This document shows positions 61,260 to 64,000 of a stretch of DNA of 64,000 nt, piece by piece (position 1 is the stretch's first letter; each line of letters opens with the position of its first letter). Made by a program: the position numbers and the translations under genes. Source of the DNA: Russula earlei (taxonomy: Eukaryota; Basidiomycota; Agaricomycetes; Russulales; Russulaceae); contig JAGFNK010000094.1 in assembly GCA_025769875.1 (NCBI GenBank), forward strand, positions 1 to 64,000, given 5' to 3'. Under the pieces are notes generated by a model that saw only the letters and a list, made by a program, of their open reading frames with translations, did no database searches and was not told where the DNA came from.

Positions 61260-61981
61260 TTATGACTTGAACTTGTGTACATTCCCCCTTCTATCTGCCT
61301 CAAAAAAGCCCGCAAGCCATCTTGCTTCTTGCTCCATGTCCTCAAGCGTCCTTGGCTCGCGCGCTTCGTCCGCATCCATCCTCAATGGCTCCAGATCTCG
61401 AGAGTCGGTGTGCGACTGAGAAGTCACGGCGAGGTCCTGCGGGAGCGTGCCCTCCTGCTTCTCAAGTTCGCGGTAAACGGCGTCATTTTGGGAACCTGCG
61501 AAGCGATCGCCCCGCAGGTTCCGCGGGAGGATATGGAAGTGGACATGAGGAACGGTCTGTCCCGAAGCGCGACCGTCCTACGTGGGCCAGGCCGACCCAG
61601 CCAAAGGAAGGGTGCAAGGTGCAAGGTGCAAGTAGATGGCGGGATGAGGGCGCGGGCGTGGAGCACGCATGGGGCGAGATATCGTACCTGGCACGCGATG
61701 GTGAGGCCGTCTGCCTTGTAGGCATGCTCGATTACGCGTCCAACGCGCTGGACGGTGCACATGAGCTCCGCGAGCTCGTCCTCGCGCAGATCGACGAGGC
61801 GCGGGACGGGGCGCGTGGAGCATACCAGCACGTCTGGAGAAAGGATCGTAAGTCGGGCTTGGGGGCCGGTCAGTGCGGCGCACGTACGTCCGGGGACGAT
61901 CGGCTTGAGGTTGACGATCGCATAGGCGAGGGAAGTGCGGTGGAAGGCTTGGCGCGTCACTTCGAATGTGGAGAAGAGCAT
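61260..61981 (-). CDS. HNT2: Bis(5'-adenosyl)-triphosphatase, FHIT/HNT2-like HIT protein
   Basis: This histidine-triad hydrolase cleaves Ap3A-type dinucleotides. Exons 61981-61888, 61833-61688 and 61577-61260 give 185 residues. Features are LAYAIVNLKPIVPGHVLVC (residues about 18-36), VQRVGRVIEHAYKADGLTIACQDG, and GQTVPHVHFHILPR with the HIT triad HVHFH at about 91-95. The C-terminal extension (about 90 residues, acidic) is longer than in human FHIT and typical of fungal HNT2/Aph1. Intron 2 (110 nt) includes a tandem GCACCTT-like repeat (about 61608-61628). Confidence 0.94.
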
Positions 61982-62135
61982 CGTCGTAGTATGAACGGCG
62001 AATTGTGCAAACAGAGCCGAGGCTCTTCCTGGCTGGTGAAAAACGCGCCCTTGAGCGCAACGGCCTCTTGACTGGTAAAATCCTCGGTAAGAGTCTGAGA
62101 CTTACTACTGTACTTGATTTCCGAACCATAGCAGC

Positions 62136-64000
62136 CCTTTTAGGGGCAAGCGTAACATTCGGAGGCCCACTGGCATCTCCCCCGTCATTCTCCTCCACAT
62201 CCATCATCGTGAGAGCCTCATGCCCGAGAAGAACTTACCAAGATCAATGCTGGTAGGCCCACTCTATGCACTATGCTTCCGGGCACCCTTCAACCTGTTT
62301 GCTTCCGTAGACCCCAACAACTGGACTTGGACGGAACAGGCCCGCGGCCATTGGAGTGAATCCTCATCATTGGAAGGGCTTCGCAGACAATGCGCGGTCA
62401 ACAAACCTGACTGAAACCTTCGATCTGGGCGACCTTGCATTCCCATACAACAATCTTGTGCTCGTTCGCGAGTACTACCGAGAGGCGGAGAAAGTCGTTT
62501 GACATCAAGCGGTCAAATCCCTCCGAAGAGGGATCATTCTTACCGGTCAATCCGGGGTCGGTAAGCACTCGTTTCTACCGTCGTTGCTGTGCAAAGTAGG
62601 AGTTTTTCCAGGTAGAACACACTTCTTTTGGTACCCCCTCTTCCGCCTCTTGCAGGACAACCGAAATGTCTTGTTTGTTGTTGACTTGCATGGACCCATC
62701 CTCTTTTACCTTGGCAGCATCTATGCGCTTGCGGACCCTCGCCCTCGGCATGGACACCTTCCCAAAAAATTCAAACGTGGTTTTTTATGGTTTCTTTTCG
62801 ACACTCCTAGCGCATCCACTCCCATCCCACCGGTGGTGCATTCCCAACTATGTTTCCGACCCCGTCTCCGAACCGTGCACATTACTCAACTTGGCTCAAG
62901 CATCTGTGTCCAGTTCACACCGCCCTCCCAATGTGGTCTATTAAAGAACTGAGGAGGGGGTACGATATATTGTTCCTTCGACTTTCTCGTTTCCCAGACT
63001 AGAACTGGATCGCGGGTTCGAACGTTTCAAAGCTCGCTTGGAGCAATACTTGAAGTCGTGGCATGATAACTCCCCACCTGCCCGTCTCACCGATGCGGAT
63101 GATCCGATTTCCTTTCACTTCGCACATCTCAGATTACTCCATGGGGAAAACCCGCCGGAGCTCGAGAAAGCGATCGATGATATCCTGAACAATGCCATCA
63201 CGTATTTCGGATACATCGCCCGAGACATCTTTCGAGCAGTATTCGTGGACTTTCAGCACGTCTATAATGACAACATGGCCGCACTCAACTGCTTACCTGA
63301 AGATCTCGAGGCGATGCTGCATACAATCGTGCACAGTGATGTCCCTTCCCATTCTGTCATTGTCATCAAATCTCGTCACGAGGTTGGGCTTGAGGTGGAA
63401 CAGGACATTGACTTTAAGTCTGTCCGAGGCGTTGGTATATTTGCTTGCCTATTGAAAGCCAAGCGCATATACCAACGCCTCGACTCCATTGGCGTAAAAT
63501 GGACGTCCATTCCCCTCGCCTACGCCAACGCCAGGGAAGCTAAGCCCTTCTGCTCTCTCATCCTCTCCATTGATGTACAGCCCTACACCCTCGTCTAGGA
63601 CGCCGCCGTTGCTGCTGCCGACGTTCCTCATCGAGGCTGGCTTCCCCTCCATCGCATCGAGGTGGCATTTGTCGAGTCGGTAGTCGCTCCATTGCTACCA
63701 GCCCTAGCTCCTCTCGTTCGACCCCCTCCCCGACGACATCCATGAACTTAGAAAGCCCTTCAGCACCGCTCTCAGTCTCTCCATCACGCCCCTCAAATAT
63801 CCTTACTTCGGATAGCAGATGTGGTGGCGCTCAAATTCAAGCAGTATAAGGAAGAACGTGTGCGCGCGCTCATTCGTATCTCGCAGCTGTTCCCCCAAGG
63901 GGTAATACTTGCATCGCGGCTTTTCGATCCCGATGCCCATAGGAGGATCCCAGCCAGTGTCAATGGTCGGCCGTCCAAACGACGGGCCACTTCGGAAGAT
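62136..64000 (+). pseudogene. Broken inverted copy of the Crinkler/RHS-type NTPase gene
   Basis: This is a paralogue of 51629-53259 in opposite orientation, with homology starting at the upstream TTTTAGGGGCAA (62136). The same four-exon layout is recognisable. It has a TGA at about 62501 where the intact copy reads TGG, and small indels near 62370-62400. Its Walker A reads GVGRT, so the catalytic Lys is Arg. A 384-bp insertion (63427-63810) splits the last exon. Coding similarity resumes with VVALKFKQYKEERV and continues to the window edge at 64000. Confidence 0.9.
63427..63810. mobile_element. 384-bp insertion with strong inverted repeats
   Basis: Comparison with the intact paralogue shows extra sequence exactly between GTCTGTCCG and GATAGC. 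The insert opens with a perfect 15-bp stem (63426-63440 and 63467-63481). It is followed by an 8-bp inverted pair TTGGCGTA/TACGCCAA that encloses the 14-bp palindrome AATGGACGTCCATT (63498-63511). No clear target duplication or coding sequence was seen. It may be a small non-autonomous element or gene fragment. Confidence 0.6.

Overview
The window is fungal nuclear DNA, most likely from an agaricomycete (mushroom or polypore type) basidiomycete. Its genes are cut by many 48-70 nt GT-AG introns and neighbouring genes lie only 100-400 bp apart. It also carries chromodomain Ty3/Gypsy retrotransposons, a DUF2235 hydrolase, a CPL1-like secreted protein and Crinkler/RHS-type P-loop NTPase genes. Species cannot be read from the sequence. 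I found no tRNA, rRNA or CRISPR.

Positions 1 to about 22,990 form a nested transposable-element island. Family C (minus strand, 7645-12545) is the oldest host. Family B elements are inserted into it at both ends (5168-7644 plus; 12546-14454 minus), and a solo LTR of family D sits in its reverse transcriptase (11465-12021). Family A copy 1 (1-5167 plus) is inserted into the integrase of the left B copy. A solo B LTR has jumped into the B LTR in reverse orientation (6554-7382), making a large palindrome. A 3.25-kb element with 348-bp terminal inverted repeats (14455-17706) separates B copy 2 from family A copy 2 (17707-21576 minus), and a degenerate family D element follows (21589 to about 22960). 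Families A and C share a third ORF with a CCHC zinc knuckle downstream of the chromodomain. Family A carries an 11-nt match between its primer-binding site and the predicted mRNA 5' end, the arrangement expected of Tf1-type self-priming. Every element is dead, through frameshifts and mostly TGA stops that line up with CGA codons in sister copies.

From 23,011 on the window is host sequence: a small secreted protein; RIB7 (riboflavin); an NXT1/p15-like mRNA-export factor head-to-head with an ISC1-type sphingolipid phospholipase C; a 7-kb gene-poor stretch (27.8-34.9 kb); a CBM21 glycogen-targeting PP1 regulatory subunit; the spliceosomal helicase PRP22 head-to-head with a DHX57/YLR419W-like DEAH helicase; a Ser/Pro-rich protein; a possible small membrane protein; a CPL1-like secreted protein; an intact Crinkler/RHS-type NTPase; OXA1; a DUF202 membrane protein; a DUF2235 hydrolase; an unknown protein with amphipathic repeats; a FHIT/HNT2 diadenosine-triphosphate hydrolase; and a broken, inverted second copy of the NTPase at the right edge.

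The host genes mostly serve unrelated housekeeping roles (riboflavin, mRNA export and splicing, sphingolipid and glycogen control, mitochondrial membrane insertion, nucleotide hydrolysis). The links between them are arrangement rather than pathway: two tight divergent pairs with 104- and 108-bp shared promoters, and an inverted NTPase gene pair flanking a 9-kb housekeeping block.
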